Assembly: GCF_014117215.1 (NCBI RefSeq)
Contig: NZ_JACGXS010000016.1
Coordinates: 1-40,349, forward strand
DNA length: 40,349 nt
Source: Stenotrophomonas tumulicola
Lineage (GTDB): Bacteria; Pseudomonadota; Gammaproteobacteria; Xanthomonadales; Xanthomonadaceae
Direction of reading: 5' to 3'
Made by a program: the position numbers and the translations under genes. The notes under the pieces are model-generated. The model ran no database searches and had not been told where the DNA came from. It was given only the letters and a program-made list of their open reading frames with translations. Numbering within the stretch: position 1 is the first letter of the stretch; each line of letters starts with the position of its first letter. Below, one piece after another: positions 1 through 8,429 of this stretch.

Positions 1-67
1 AGCGCCGAGCCATGCTCGGCGGATTGCGTGGCGGCCGCTGCGCTCGCCGAGCATGGCTCGGCGCTAC
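1..67. repeat. SMAG/REP inverted pair at the window edge
   Basis: Two palindromic REP units face each other. The first (1-21) reads AGCGCCGAGCCATGCTCGGCG and is probably cut by the window edge, since its usual GT is missing. The second (45-67) is its inverted copy and ends in GCGCTAC. This is the typical SMAG signature: a GTAG terminus and a stem of about 8 bp around CATG. The pair sits upstream of the TonB receptor gene. A contig starting exactly inside a REP suggests an assembly break at a repeat. Confidence 0.85.
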
Positions 68-231
68 ACATGCGAATGCATGGCGCGGCACCCGAACACA
101 TGGCGCGGGCGTTTTGACATTCCCAACGGGCATATCCATGGCGCGATGTGGCGGGTCCGTGGCGCTTTGATGACTGTTGCTGGTTGCCGACGCGCCCTTG
201 AATGGACGGACGTCTCCCATCCGGTCCCCAC

Positions 232-2811
232 ATGCGCCTGCGCTCTCCGACGCTGTCCCCCCTCTCCGTGCTGGTCGCGGCCGGCCTGGCCGCCGGATCC
301 GCCCCTGCCTTTGCTGCCGGTGCGGATGCGCCGGCCAATACCGTGGTGTCTTCGTCCAACGTGGCTGCCTCGACGCTGGATGCGGTGGTGGTGACCGGTT
401 CGCGCACCAGCAACCGCACGGTGAAGAACAGCTCCACGCCGATCGACGTGATCTCCGCCGAAGACCTGGCGTCCACCGGCCAGGCCAACCTGCTGGAGGC
501 GCTGCAACGCAGCCTGCCGTCGCTGAGCCAGATCGGCGGTTACCAGAGCGACCAGGAAAGCCTGATCCGCGGCTACCAGCTGCGCAACCTGTCGCCGGGG
601 TACACGCTGGTGCTGGTCAACGGCAAGCGTCGCAATGCCAGCGCGTATGTCAGCGGCGCAAACGGCGGCGGCTATCCGGGCCACGCCTGGGCCGACCTTG
701 CGCTGATTCCGGTATCGGCCATCGACCGCATCGAAGTGCTGCGCGATGGCGCCTCGGCGGTGTACGGCTCCGATGCCATCACCGGGGTGATCAACGTGAT
801 CCTGAAATCGCAGGCACAGGGCGGTGATGTCTCGGTGGAAAGTGGGCAGAGCATCGATGGCGATGGCAGCCGGACCAGCGTACGCGCCAACATCGGGCTG
901 CCGTGGGGCCAGGACGGCTTCATCAACCTGTCGGGCGAGAGCACGCGGCAGCACCATGCCATCCGCACCCGCCGCTATATCGACGGCTACCTCAGCTACC
1001 CGGCCGTCGATGCCGACGGCAACCTGGTCGCGCTGCGGCCGAACAACCAGTTGCCGGCGGGCGCCACGCCCAACCCGGCTGAAGCCGGCCGCGATGCGGA
1101 GGCCAATACCATCCTCAGTTCGCCGTCTTACGCGCTGCGCTCCTTCGCGCTGAATGCCGCGCACGGCATCGGCGAGGACGCGCAGTTCTACGCCACCGCG
1201 ACGGCCAGCGACCGCACCGCGCAGGCGATCCAGAACTTCCGCCTGCCGGCGACCATCTTCGGCACCTACAACGCGCCCAGCGTGTTGAACGTATGGCCCG
1301 ATGGCTTCCTGCCGGTGCTGGAAACCAAGGAGCAGCAGTACACCGGCACGGCCGGCATCAAGGGCCAGTGGGGCGGCTGGGATTACGACGCCAGCCTTAC
1401 CGGCAACCGCAATACGGTGCGCACCTACACGCGCGATTCGGCCAATTTCTCGCTGGACTATCCCGGCGCACCGACCGACTTCTACGACGGCAAGCTGGAC
1501 TACCAGCAGGGCATCGCCAACCTGGACCTGCGCCGTGGTTTCGACGTGGCCGCGTTCGCTTCGCCACTGGAAGTCAGCGCCGGCGCCGAATACCAGCATG
1601 AACGCTATGAGCGCGGGGCAGGGCAGTGGGAGTCCTATACCGGCTTCGGCGCCGCCGCGTTCGTCGGCTACTCCACTGCCGATGCGGTGGAGGCCACGCG
1701 CAACAGCAAGGCGGTGTATGCCGGCGCGGCCACCAACGTCACCTCGCGCTGGTACCTGGATGCGGCCGCGCGCTGGGAAGACCATTCGGATTTCGGCAGC
1801 GTCTCCACCGGCCGCCTGACCACGCGCTTCGATTTCACCGATACCTTCGGCATACGCGCCACGGTCAGCAACGGTTTCCATGCCCCCAGCCTGGGCGCAC
1901 AGTTCTACCAGGCCACCGGCAGCTGCCCGTGCGGCACCACGCTGGTGGCGCAGGTGTCCTCGCCGGCGGCACTGGCGCTGGGCGCCACGCCACTGCAGCC
2001 GGAGAAAGCCAACAACTACAGCCTGGGAGTCACCTGGGATCCCAGCCCCGCACTGCACGTGGCACTGGATGCCTACCAGATCGACATCCGCGGCCAGCTC
2101 GGCCAGTCCAGCCAGATCGGCTACAACGCGCAGGATCCGGAGCGCATCACCGACAACAGCGGCACCGTACTCAGCGCGGCACAGAAGAACACCATCGACG
2201 CGCTGCTGGGCACGGCTGGCATCAGCATCCTCAGTGGCGATGCGTTCTATGCCAGCTACTTCACCAACGTCGGCGATACCCGCACGCGCGGCCTGGAGCT
2301 GACCGTAGAGGCCAACCAGGAAACCGGCTGGGGCAAGCTGCGCTGGAGCTACGCGGCCAACGTCGGCCGCACCACCATCCGCGAAGTGCGCGACATCCCG
2401 GAGGTGCTGCAGGGCCTGCCCAACATCAACCTGCTCACCCGCTCCAGCGAATACGCGCTGCGCTTCCGCACGCCGGCCTACACGCAGGTGGCGGGGCTTG
2501 GCTGGCAGAACGGACGCTGGCGCTCGAACGTGGATTTCACCTATTACGGGCCGATCAAGCGGCTCAACAACGGCGTGGAATACAAGCAGCCGCCGGTGCT
2601 GGTGACCAACCTGTCCGGCAGCGTGGAACTGGGCAGCGGCTGGAGCGCGGCGCTGGGCATCAACAACGCCTTCGACAAGCGCACCCGCAAGGTGCCCGAG
2701 CATGCACGCAGCGCCAGCGACGTGGCCAGCATCGAAACCACCTGGGACACCGGCGATGTGTTGAGCACCATCGGCACGTTCTGGTACGGGCGCGTCAATT
2801 ATCGGTTTTGA
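232..2811 (+). CDS. TonB-dependent outer-membrane receptor
   Basis: Outer-membrane active transporter of 859 aa. The ATG at 232 is chosen because it starts directly with a signal peptide (Arg-rich start, hydrophobic stretch, cleavage near AFA/AGA around residue 28); upstream in-frame codons only add a non-signal leader. The plug domain follows (residues about 48-190), opening with LDAVVVTGSRTSNRT and containing IDRIEVLRDGASAVYGSDAI, typical of the family. The rest is a long beta barrel closing with a terminal Phe (VNYRF), as needed for BAM insertion. No carboxypeptidase-like extension or anti-sigma signalling domain is seen. It precedes, by 52 bp, an operon for sulfur-containing amino-acid use, so the substrate is inferred to be an S-substituted cysteine or a related organosulfur compound. 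A TTGACA at 114-119 might be a -35 but has no good partner. Confidence 0.93.
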   Translation: MRLRSPTLSPLSVLVAAGLAAGSAPAFAAGADAPANTVVSSSNVAASTLDAVVVTGSRTSNRTVKNSSTPIDVISAEDLASTGQANLLEALQRSLPSLSQIGGYQSDQESLIRGYQLRNLSPGYTLVLVNGKRRNASAYVSGANGGGYPGHAWADLALIPVSAIDRIEVLRDGASAVYGSDAITGVINVILKSQAQGGDVSVESGQSIDGDGSRTSVRANIGLPWGQDGFINLSGESTRQHHAIRTRRYIDGYLSYPAVDADGNLVALRPNNQLPAGATPNPAEAGRDAEANTILSSPSYALRSFALNAAHGIGEDAQFYATATASDRTAQAIQNFRLPATIFGTYNAPSVLNVWPDGFLPVLETKEQQYTGTAGIKGQWGGWDYDASLTGNRNTVRTYTRDSANFSLDYPGAPTDFYDGKLDYQQGIANLDLRRGFDVAAFASPLEVSAGAEYQHERYERGAGQWESYTGFGAAAFVGYSTADAVEATRNSKAVYAGAATNVTSRWYLDAAARWEDHSDFGSVSTGRLTTRFDFTDTFGIRATVSNGFHAPSLGAQFYQATGSCPCGTTLVAQVSSPAALALGATPLQPEKANNYSLGVTWDPSPALHVALDAYQIDIRGQLGQSSQIGYNAQDPERITDNSGTVLSAAQKNTIDALLGTAGISILSGDAFYASYFTNVGDTRTRGLELTVEANQETGWGKLRWSYAANVGRTTIREVRDIPEVLQGLPNINLLTRSSEYALRFRTPAYTQVAGLGWQNGRWRSNVDFTYYGPIKRLNNGVEYKQPPVLVTNLSGSVELGSGWSAALGINNAFDKRTRKVPEHARSASDVASIETTWDTGDVLSTIGTFWYGRVNYRF

Positions 2812-2828
2812 GGGTCATGCCAAAAACA

Positions 2829-2850
2829 GCCGGGCATGGCCTGGCGCTAC
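2829..2850. repeat. Single degenerate SMAG element
   Basis: GCCGGGCATGGCCTGGCGCTAC is a SMAG half-element with one mismatch in the stem (CCTGG for CCCGG). It lies in the 52-bp gap between the TonB receptor and the FMN reductase, so it could affect mRNA stability or partial termination between the two. That role is inference. Confidence 0.7.
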
Positions 2851-2863
2851 ATGGGAGCGTTTC

Positions 2864-3439
2864 ATGTCATCTGCGTTGAATGTGGTTGCACTGGTGGGTT
2901 CGCCGACGCCCTCGGCGAATTCGCGCACGCTGCTGCTGGTGCGGCATCTGCTCGAGGCGTTGCGCCAGCGCGTCAACATCGGCATCGAACTGGTCGAGCT
3001 GGCGCCGATCGCGCGCTCGCTGGGGCAATCACTGCAGCGCAGTGAAGCCGAGCCGCAGGTGGAGCGCGCGCTGGCCACGATCGAGTCGGCCGACCTGTTG
3101 GTCGCCGCCGTGCCGGTCTACCGCGGTTCCTATCCGGGGCTGTTCAAGCACCTGGTGGATTTCATCGGGCTGGATGCCTTGGTCGACACGCCGGTGCTGC
3201 TGGCCGCCACCGGCGGCAGTGAGCGGCATGCGCTGGTCATCGACCACCAGTTGCGGCCACTGTTCAGTTTCCTGCAGGCGCATACCTTGCCGATCGGCGT
3301 GTATGCCACGCCGGCGGACTTCGACGAAGAGCGGATCAGCAGCGTTGCATTGCAGGCGCGCATCCAGCTGGCGGCCGAGCGTGCGGTGGGGCACCTGTCG
3401 CCGACCGCACTGCATGCGCCGCTGCGCCGCATCGCCTGA
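2864..3439 (+). CDS. NAD(P)H-dependent FMN reductase (MsuE/SsuE-like)
   Basis: 191 aa, flavodoxin-like NADPH-dependent FMN reductase. The N-terminal GSPTPSANSRTLLL is the family's phosphate-binding loop. The segment AVPVYRGSYPGLFKHLVDF (residues about 85-103) matches the flavin-binding P-Y-R-G-SY-P-G-KHLVD region of MsuE/SsuE proteins. It should supply reduced FMN to the two luciferase-like monooxygenases encoded just downstream, the usual two-component arrangement. GGGAGCG before ATG 2864 is an acceptable ribosome site. There are 178 bp before the next gene, in which I see no other gene, so a second promoter there is possible. The cytosolic location and the role as flavin donor are inferred from family and context. 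Confidence 0.9.
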   Translation: MSSALNVVALVGSPTPSANSRTLLLVRHLLEALRQRVNIGIELVELAPIARSLGQSLQRSEAEPQVERALATIESADLLVAAVPVYRGSYPGLFKHLVDFIGLDALVDTPVLLAATGGSERHALVIDHQLRPLFSFLQAHTLPIGVYATPADFDEERISSVALQARIQLAAERAVGHLSPTALHAPLRRIA

Positions 3440-3617
3440 GGTGGGCCAGGTGCAGGCGGTGCCATCACCGCAGGCACTTTGCTTATCGCCAATGCGTATC
3501 TGGCTGGCGGGATCCGACCGCTGTTTGGCGGGTTAGGGCGCAGCCCGCGTCGGTGCCCTCCCTAGCATCGTGGTTCCAACGGCAGGTTCCTGCCGACCAA
3601 GACGAGGACTTCCTTCC

Positions 3618-3980
3618 GTGTCTGCATCTCCTGCCCACAAACCGATCCTGTTCCTGCTGGACCGTTCGTTCGAAGACGGCCAGTTGCCGGGGCAGCGCTT
3701 CTTCTGCCGGCACAGCCTGCTGCTGGAAGGCGCACTGTCCAGCATCGACGGCCTGGATGCCCAGCTGGACGTGCGCCGCATCGGCTTTGCACGGCCACGC
3801 CGCGAAGTGATCGCCGAAATCGGCGAACACGACCAGTCGCTGCCGAAGCTGGTGCTGCCGCAGGGCGTGCAGTCCGCGCATGCCAGCGGCGTGCATGAAG
3901 ACCGCCAGGTGGTGTCCGGTGCCGAGCCGATCCTCGCCGCACTCAACGGGTTGCTTGGCATTCCCGTGGCCCACCCCTGA
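3618..3980 (+). CDS. DUF3088 family protein, thioredoxin-like
   Basis: 120 aa from a GTG start at 3618, chosen because GAGG lies 10 bp upstream and the conserved domain begins at once (HKPILFLLDRSFED). The protein resembles DUF3088, a small family often found beside sulfur-assimilation flavoenzymes: note FFCRHSLLLEG (about residues 31-41) and the later FARPRREVIAEIGEHDQSLP. As I recall the family, the first motif is often a C-x-x-C. Here only one Cys remains (C-R-H-S), so a dithiol redox role is doubtful. It sits where Bacillus places the glutaredoxin-like YtnI/CmoI in its S-alkylcysteine operon, which suggests an accessory part in C-S cleavage. Function is not established. It starts 178 bp after the FMN reductase and ends 14 bp before the next gene. 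Confidence 0.75.
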   Translation: MSASPAHKPILFLLDRSFEDGQLPGQRFFCRHSLLLEGALSSIDGLDAQLDVRRIGFARPRREVIAEIGEHDQSLPKLVLPQGVQSAHASGVHEDRQVVSGAEPILAALNGLLGIPVAHP

Positions 3981-3994
3981 GCGAGGCGAAGACG

Positions 3995-4990
3995 ATGAGT
4001 TACCTGACCAGCGTGCTGGACAAGAGCCCGATCCGAGAAGGCGGCACGCCCGAACAGGCACTGCGCGAGAGCCTGCGGCTGGCCCTGCACGCCGAGCACC
4101 TGGGCTACCACCGCTACTGGTTCGCCGAACACCACGCCACGCCGCAGCTGGCCAGCCCCGCGCCGGAAGTGCTGGCGGCCTGGGTGCTGGCACAGACCCA
4201 TCGCATCCGCATCGGCACCGGCGGGGTGATGCTGCGCCACTACGCACCGTACAAGGTTGCCGAAACCTTCAACCTGCTGGCCAGCCTGGCGCCGGGTCGC
4301 GTGGACCTGGGCGTGGGCAAGGCACCGGGCGGCCTGCCTGCCTCCACCGCGGCGCTGGCGGCGGGCCGCCCGGCGGTGGGCGCGTTCGACCAGCAACTGC
4401 ATGACCTGGAAGGCTTCCTGTCCGGCAGCCTGCCGGCCGACCATCCGCATGCCAACGCACCGGCGCGCCCGGTGCCGGCGTCGCCGCCGGAGCGCTTCCT
4501 GCTCGGGGCAAGCCCGCAGAGTGCGCAGCTGGCCGCCGAACTTGGTTGGCGCTTCGTGTACGCCGCGCATTTCGATGGCGATCCACGCAACATCGAAGCG
4601 GCGTTCTCTGCCTATCGTGACCTGTCCACGCAGTCGCCGCTGCTGGCCACGGTGGCCTTCGCCGCGCCCACCAGCGAAGCGGCCGCGCGGCACCTTGGCG
4701 CGCTGCGCATCTACAAGCTGCATCTTGGGCCCGGGCAGACGGTCAACCTGCCCAGCGCCGAAGCGGCCGCCGATTACGCGCGCCAGGTCGGCGTGGCCGA
4801 CTACCGCATCGAAGAAACCCATCCCAGCGTGCTGGCTGGCGACGCGCATCACGTCCGCCGCGCGCTGGATGACCTGCACCGGCGTTTCGGTGTCGGGGAA
4901 TTCATCCTGGACGCGCCGGTGGCCGACATCGACGCGCGCCTTACCTCACTCGAACTGCTGTCGCCCGCGCCACGCGCGGCGGTGGCCTGA
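3995..4990 (+). CDS. LLM class flavin-dependent monooxygenase (YtmO/CmoO-like)
   Basis: 331 aa, a luciferase-like monooxygenase with a TIM-barrel fold that uses FMNH2 from a partner reductase. Family marks are [14 protein letters not shown] (about residues 37-50), [20 protein letters not shown] and [13 protein letters not shown]. This is the shorter bacterial-luciferase subgroup to which B. subtilis YtmO belongs; specificity cannot be read from sequence. In the ytm system two different LLM enzymes are encoded together, as here. ATG 3995 follows GAGCGAGGCGAAGACG, giving a usable ribosome site. The gene is separated from its neighbours by only 14 and 17 bp, so it belongs to one transcript. Confidence 0.9.
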   Translation: MSYLTSVLDKSPIREGGTPEQALRESLRLALHAEHLGYHRYWFAEHHATPQLASPAPEVLAAWVLAQTHRIRIGTGGVMLRHYAPYKVAETFNLLASLAPGRVDLGVGKAPGGLPASTAALAAGRPAVGAFDQQLHDLEGFLSGSLPADHPHANAPARPVPASPPERFLLGASPQSAQLAAELGWRFVYAAHFDGDPRNIEAAFSAYRDLSTQSPLLATVAFAAPTSEAAARHLGALRIYKLHLGPGQTVNLPSAEAAADYARQVGVADYRIEETHPSVLAGDAHHVRRALDDLHRRFGVGEFILDAPVADIDARLTSLELLSPAPRAAVA

Positions 4991-5007
4991 TCCCCAGGAG
5001 TACTGCC

Positions 5008-6357
5008 ATGAGCAAGGTTCCGCGTCCCATCCCGTTCGGCATCATGCTGCAGGGCCCCGGCAGCCACATGCATGCCTGGAAACACCCCTCCAACGTGGCC
5101 GATGCCAGCGTCAACCTCGCTTACTACGTCGATGTGGCACGCACCGCGGAAGACCATGGGATTGCCTTCGGCTTCGTTGCCGATGGCCTGTACATCAACG
5201 AAAAATCCATCCCGCACTTCCTCAACCGTTTCGAACCGATCTCGTTGCTGTCGGCGCTGGCCACGGCCACCACGAAGATCGGGCTGGCCGGCACCTTGTC
5301 CACCTCCTACAGCGATCCGTTCACCGTCGCCCGCCAGTTCGCTTCGCTGGACCTGATCAGCGGCGGCCGTGCCGGCTGGAACGTGGTCACCTCGCCGCTG
5401 GAAGGCTCCGGGCGCAACTACGGGCGGGCACATCCCGAACACGCGCTGCGCTACCAGATCGCCGACGAATACCTGGAAGTAGTGCAGGGGTTGTGGGATT
5501 CGTGGGATGACGATGCCTTCGTGCGCGATCGTGACAGCGGCACCTTTTTCGCGCCGGAGAAATTCCGCCGGCTGGACCACAAGGGCCGCTTCTTCCAGGT
5601 GGAGGGACCGCTCAACATCCAGCGCTCGCCACAGGGCCAGCCGGTGATCTTCCAGGCCGGTGCGTCCGATGACGGCATCGCGTTGGCCGGCAAGTACGCC
5701 GACGCGGTCTTTACCCATGCGCCGTCGCTGGAAGAAACGCGGGCGTTCACCCAGAAGGTGAAGAACGCAGCCATCGCGCACGGTCGCAGCGCTGCGGACG
5801 TCAAGATATTTCCCGGCATCGGGCCGATCGTCGGCCGCACCATCGAAGAGGCCGAAGCCAAGTACCAGGCCATCGCGGCACTGGCCGGGCTGGACGATGC
5901 ACTGGCCTACCTGGGGCGCTTCTTCGACCACCACGATTTCACCCAGTACGACCCGGATGCGCCGTTCCCGGAGCTGGGCGAAGTGGGTGCCAACTCGTTC
6001 CGTTCCACCACCGACAAGATCAAGCAGGATGCGCGCGAACAGGGCCTGACCCTGCGCCAGGTGGCCCTGCAGGCAGTCAGCCCGCGGCCGAACTTCATCG
6101 GCACCGCCGAACACGTGGCCGACGAACTGATCCGCTGGTTCGAAGCCGGTGCCAGCGACGGTTTCATCCTGGGCTTTGCGGTACAGCGCGAGGGCCTGGA
6201 CGATTTCGTGACCCAGGTGTTGCCGATCCTGCAGGCGCGCGGCTACCACCGGGGGACCCTGGACGGCGGCACATTGCGCGACCACCTGGGGCTGCCGCGC
6301 AAGGCCAGCCGGTATGCGGGTGACGCCGATGCCGAACCGCCGCGCAAGGTTGGATGA
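5008..6357 (+). CDS. NtaA/SnaA/DszA-type FMN-dependent monooxygenase (CmoJ/YxeK-like)
   Basis: 449 aa, the length usual for the NtaA/SnaA/DszA subgroup. Landmarks are [20 protein letters not shown] at the N-terminus, [42 protein letters not shown], the phosphate-contact stretch [15 protein letters not shown], and [20 protein letters not shown]. Members cleave C-S or C-N bonds in small molecules with FMNH2 and O2. Bacillus CmoJ and YxeK act on N-acetyl-S-alkyl- or N-acetyl-S-(2-succino)cysteine. The acetyltransferase and deacetylase genes next door make the same chemistry the best guess here, but the S-substituent is unknown. CAGGAG lies 6 bp before ATG 5008, a strong ribosome site. A 12-bp gap leads to the amidohydrolase. 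Confidence 0.92.
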   Translation: MSKVPRPIPFGIMLQGPGSHMHAWKHPSNVADASVNLAYYVDVARTAEDHGIAFGFVADGLYINEKSIPHFLNRFEPISLLSALATATTKIGLAGTLSTSYSDPFTVARQFASLDLISGGRAGWNVVTSPLEGSGRNYGRAHPEHALRYQIADEYLEVVQGLWDSWDDDAFVRDRDSGTFFAPEKFRRLDHKGRFFQVEGPLNIQRSPQGQPVIFQAGASDDGIALAGKYADAVFTHAPSLEETRAFTQKVKNAAIAHGRSAADVKIFPGIGPIVGRTIEEAEAKYQAIAALAGLDDALAYLGRFFDHHDFTQYDPDAPFPELGEVGANSFRSTTDKIKQDAREQGLTLRQVALQAVSPRPNFIGTAEHVADELIRWFEAGASDGFILGFAVQREGLDDFVTQVLPILQARGYHRGTLDGGTLRDHLGLPRKASRYAGDADAEPPRKVG

Positions 6358-6369
6358 GGGAATGGTGAG

Positions 6370-7824
6370 ATGAACATCCTGCAGCATCCCGAATCGCAAC
6401 ATTCGGATTCGACCCCTGATCGGCATGGCTCGGCCCGTAGCGCCGAGCCATGCTCGGCGGCTGTTGCTTCCGGCGCCGCTGCGCTCGCCGGGCATGGCCC
6501 GGCGCTACCGGGTTCGACCCCCGACCCGCAACGTTCGGGTTCGACCCCTGATCGGCATGGCTCGGTCCGTAGCGCTGAGCCATGCTCGGCGGCTGTTGCC
6601 TCCGGTGCCGCTGCGCTCGCCGGGCATGGCCCGGCGCTACCGGGGGGTGACGGGCATGGCCCGTCACTACCGGAGATCGCTGCGCGCGCCGAGGAAGCCA
6701 TCGCGCTGCGCCACGACCTGCACCGGCACCCGGAACTGGCCTTCGAGGAACACCGCACCAGCGCACGCGTGGCCGAACTGTTGCAGCAATGGGGCTACCA
6801 GGTCAGCACCGGCATCGGTGGCACCGGCGTGGTCGGCACCCTGCAGCGTGGGCAGGGCAGCCGCCGCCTTGGCCTGCGCGCGGACATCGACGCGCTGCCG
6901 ATCCATGAGCAGTCCGGGCTGGCCTATGCCAGCCAGCGCGAGGGCCTGATGCATGCCTGCGGCCACGATGGCCACACCGCCATCCTGCTCTCGGCCGCGC
7001 ATTACCTGGCCCATCACGGCCGCTTCGACGGCACGCTGCAACTGGTGTTCCAGCCGGCCGAGGAAACCGGCTCGGGCGCCTCGAAGATGATCGCCGACGG
7101 CCTGTTCGAACGCTTCCCGGTGGACGCCATCTACGGCCTGCACAACTGGCCGGGCGTGCCCACTGGCCACTTCGGTTTCGTCGACGGGCCGGCCATGGCA
7201 TCGGTGGACTGGGCCAGGCTGAAGGTGATCGGCAAGGGCGGCCATGGCGCCGAACCGCAGGGCAGTGTCGACCCCATCCTTGCCGCCGCGCACGTGGTGA
7301 CTGCGCTGCAGAGCGTGGTATCGCGCAACGTGGATCCGCGCCAGATGGGCGTGGTCACGGTGGGGTCGATCCATGGTGGCAAGGCGGCCAATGTCATTCC
7401 CGACGAGGTGGAGCTGACCCTGACCGTGCGTGCCTACCTGCCGGAGGTACGCGACACCCTGCGCCGGCGCGTCACCGAAGTGGCCGAACACACCGCCGCT
7501 GCGTTCGGTGCGCGTGCCGAGATCGAATTCCCGCGCGGCTTCCCCAGCGTGATCAACCATGCGGCCGAGACCGCGTTCGTGCGCCAGGTTGCGCTGGACG
7601 GGTTTGGTCCTGGCCACATCGTGGAGGACTTCGCGCCGCGCACCGCCAGCGAGGATTTCGCTTTCCTGCTGCAGGCACGGCCGGGCAGTTTCGTGTTCGT
7701 TGGCAATGGCGACAGCGCGCCGCTGCACAGCCCGCGCTATGTGTTCAACGATGCGGCCATCGCACCGGCGGCCAGTCTGTGGGCGCGGCTGGCCGAACGC
7801 TATCTGGTGGAGGAGGGCGCATGA
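6370..7824 (+). CDS. M20 family amidohydrolase with a REP-encoded N-terminal extension
   Basis: 484 aa. From about residue 98 this is a normal M20 metallo-amidohydrolase (hippuricase/SndA/YxeP type): ALRHDLHRHPEL, RADIDALP (metal Asp), ACGHDGHTA (metal His), QPAEETGSGA (catalytic and metal Glu), a dimerization domain with GKGGHGAEPQGSVDP, and a C-terminal SEDFAFLL. It should remove the N-acetyl group from the S-substituted cysteine or its cleavage product. Residues 1-97 are not family sequence: they are translated SMAG repeats, including a 44-residue unit present twice. I find no ATG, GTG or TTG in frame between the repeats and the catalytic core, so translation must start at 6370 (GGTGAG just upstream) and read through the repeats. 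Stop and next start overlap (ATGA). Confidence 0.9.
   Translation: MNILQHPESQHSDSTPDRHGSARSAEPCSAAVASGAAALAGHGPALPGSTPDPQRSGSTPDRHGSVRSAEPCSAAVASGAAALAGHGPALPGGDGHGPSLPEIAARAEEAIALRHDLHRHPELAFEEHRTSARVAELLQQWGYQVSTGIGGTGVVGTLQRGQGSRRLGLRADIDALPIHEQSGLAYASQREGLMHACGHDGHTAILLSAAHYLAHHGRFDGTLQLVFQPAEETGSGASKMIADGLFERFPVDAIYGLHNWPGVPTGHFGFVDGPAMASVDWARLKVIGKGGHGAEPQGSVDPILAAAHVVTALQSVVSRNVDPRQMGVVTVGSIHGGKAANVIPDEVELTLTVRAYLPEVRDTLRRRVTEVAEHTAAAFGARAEIEFPRGFPSVINHAAETAFVRQVALDGFGPGHIVEDFAPRTASEDFAFLLQARPGSFVFVGNGDSAPLHSPRYVFNDAAIAPAASLWARLAERYLVEEGA
6408..6670. repeat. SMAG cluster inside the amidohydrolase coding region
   Basis: Five SMAG-type palindromes lie at 6437-6459, 6486-6508, 6569-6592, 6618-6640 and 6647-6670. 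The first four form two inverted pairs inside a direct repeat whose copies begin at 6408 and 6540, a spacing of 132 bp or exactly 44 codons. The fifth is a variant with a GTGACGGGC stem. The whole cluster is open in the amidohydrolase frame and yields a peptide rich in Ala, Gly, Pro and Ser. Confidence 0.9.
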
Positions 7825-8429
7825 GCGGGTCGGTTTCCAGCGAGCAGTTCCTCTACACCTCCGTCCATGATCCGTTGGCCAGACCCTTGTTCGATGGCCT
7901 GGAACAGGAGTATGACAACCGCTATGCGGACGTGCGCGGCCGCGTTGGCGGCAGTGCGCGCGAAGAGCTGCAGCGTTATCCGGCCGAGGCCTTCGCGTCG
8001 CCGGTCGGTGCGTTCGTGCTGCTGCTGCGCGACGGACAGGCGATCTCCGGGGGGGCTTTCATGCCGCACCGCGATCCGCACACCGCCGAGTTCAAGCGGA
8101 TCTGGACCCTGCCCGGGCTGCGCCGCCAGGGCATCGCCCGGCGCGTGCTGCAGGAACTGGAAGAGCAAGCGGTGCGGCAGGGGTATCGCCGCGTGTTCCT
8201 GACCACCGGCTTCCGCCAGCCCGAGGCGGTGGCCCTGTATCTGGGCCACGGCTATCGCGCGCTGTTCGACCTGCACGCCGATCCGGAAACCATTGCCCAC
8301 CTGCCGTTCGAGAAACCCCTGCCGTTGCAGCAGCGCGGTGCAGTCCGGCGGGGCAGCGCCGAGCCATGCCCGGCGAGCGCGCCGCGTGGCGCTACCCCGG
8401 CTGGGCCGTTGCACGGGGGCCACGCATGA
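7821..8429 (+). CDS. GNAT family N-acetyltransferase (SnaA/YxeL-like role)
   Basis: 202 aa from ATG 7821, which overlaps the previous stop (ATGA) and has GGAGGAGG 4-11 bp upstream. GNAT fold: acetyl-CoA-binding motif A at LPGLRRQGIARRVLQELEE (about residues 97-115) and the beta-bulge/motif B region RVFLTTGFRQPEAVALYLGHGY. In Bacillus S-alkylcysteine and S-(2-succino)cysteine pathways a GNAT enzyme N-acetylates the imported amino acid before monooxygenase attack. The same is inferred here from the operon. The last 27 or so residues (from RRGSAEPCPAS) are encoded by a degenerate SMAG element and are probably not part of the fold. The next gene overlaps by ATGA. Confidence 0.88.
   Translation: MSGSVSSEQFLYTSVHDPLARPLFDGLEQEYDNRYADVRGRVGGSAREELQRYPAEAFASPVGAFVLLLRDGQAISGGAFMPHRDPHTAEFKRIWTLPGLRRQGIARRVLQELEEQAVRQGYRRVFLTTGFRQPEAVALYLGHGYRALFDLHADPETIAHLPFEKPLPLQQRGAVRRGSAEPCPASAPRGATPAGPLHGGHA
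8355..8395. repeat. Degenerate SMAG pair in the 3' end of the acetyltransferase gene
   Basis: AGCGCCGAGCCATGCCCGGCG is followed by a decayed inverted partner ending GTGGCGCTAC. It lies inside the acetyltransferase reading frame and 30 bp before the ABC transporter start. It may modulate coupling between the two genes; that is inference. Confidence 0.65.

Noticed and set aside
114..145. Sigma-70 promoter for the TonB receptor
   Set aside because: There is a perfect TTGACA, but no acceptable -10 at 16-19 bp. Not called as a feature.
64..2703. Open frame of 879 codons on the minus strand
   Set aside because: It is antisense to the TonB receptor, is rich in Arg/Ala/Gly/His and has no domain. 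Third-position GC bias creates such frames in high-GC DNA.
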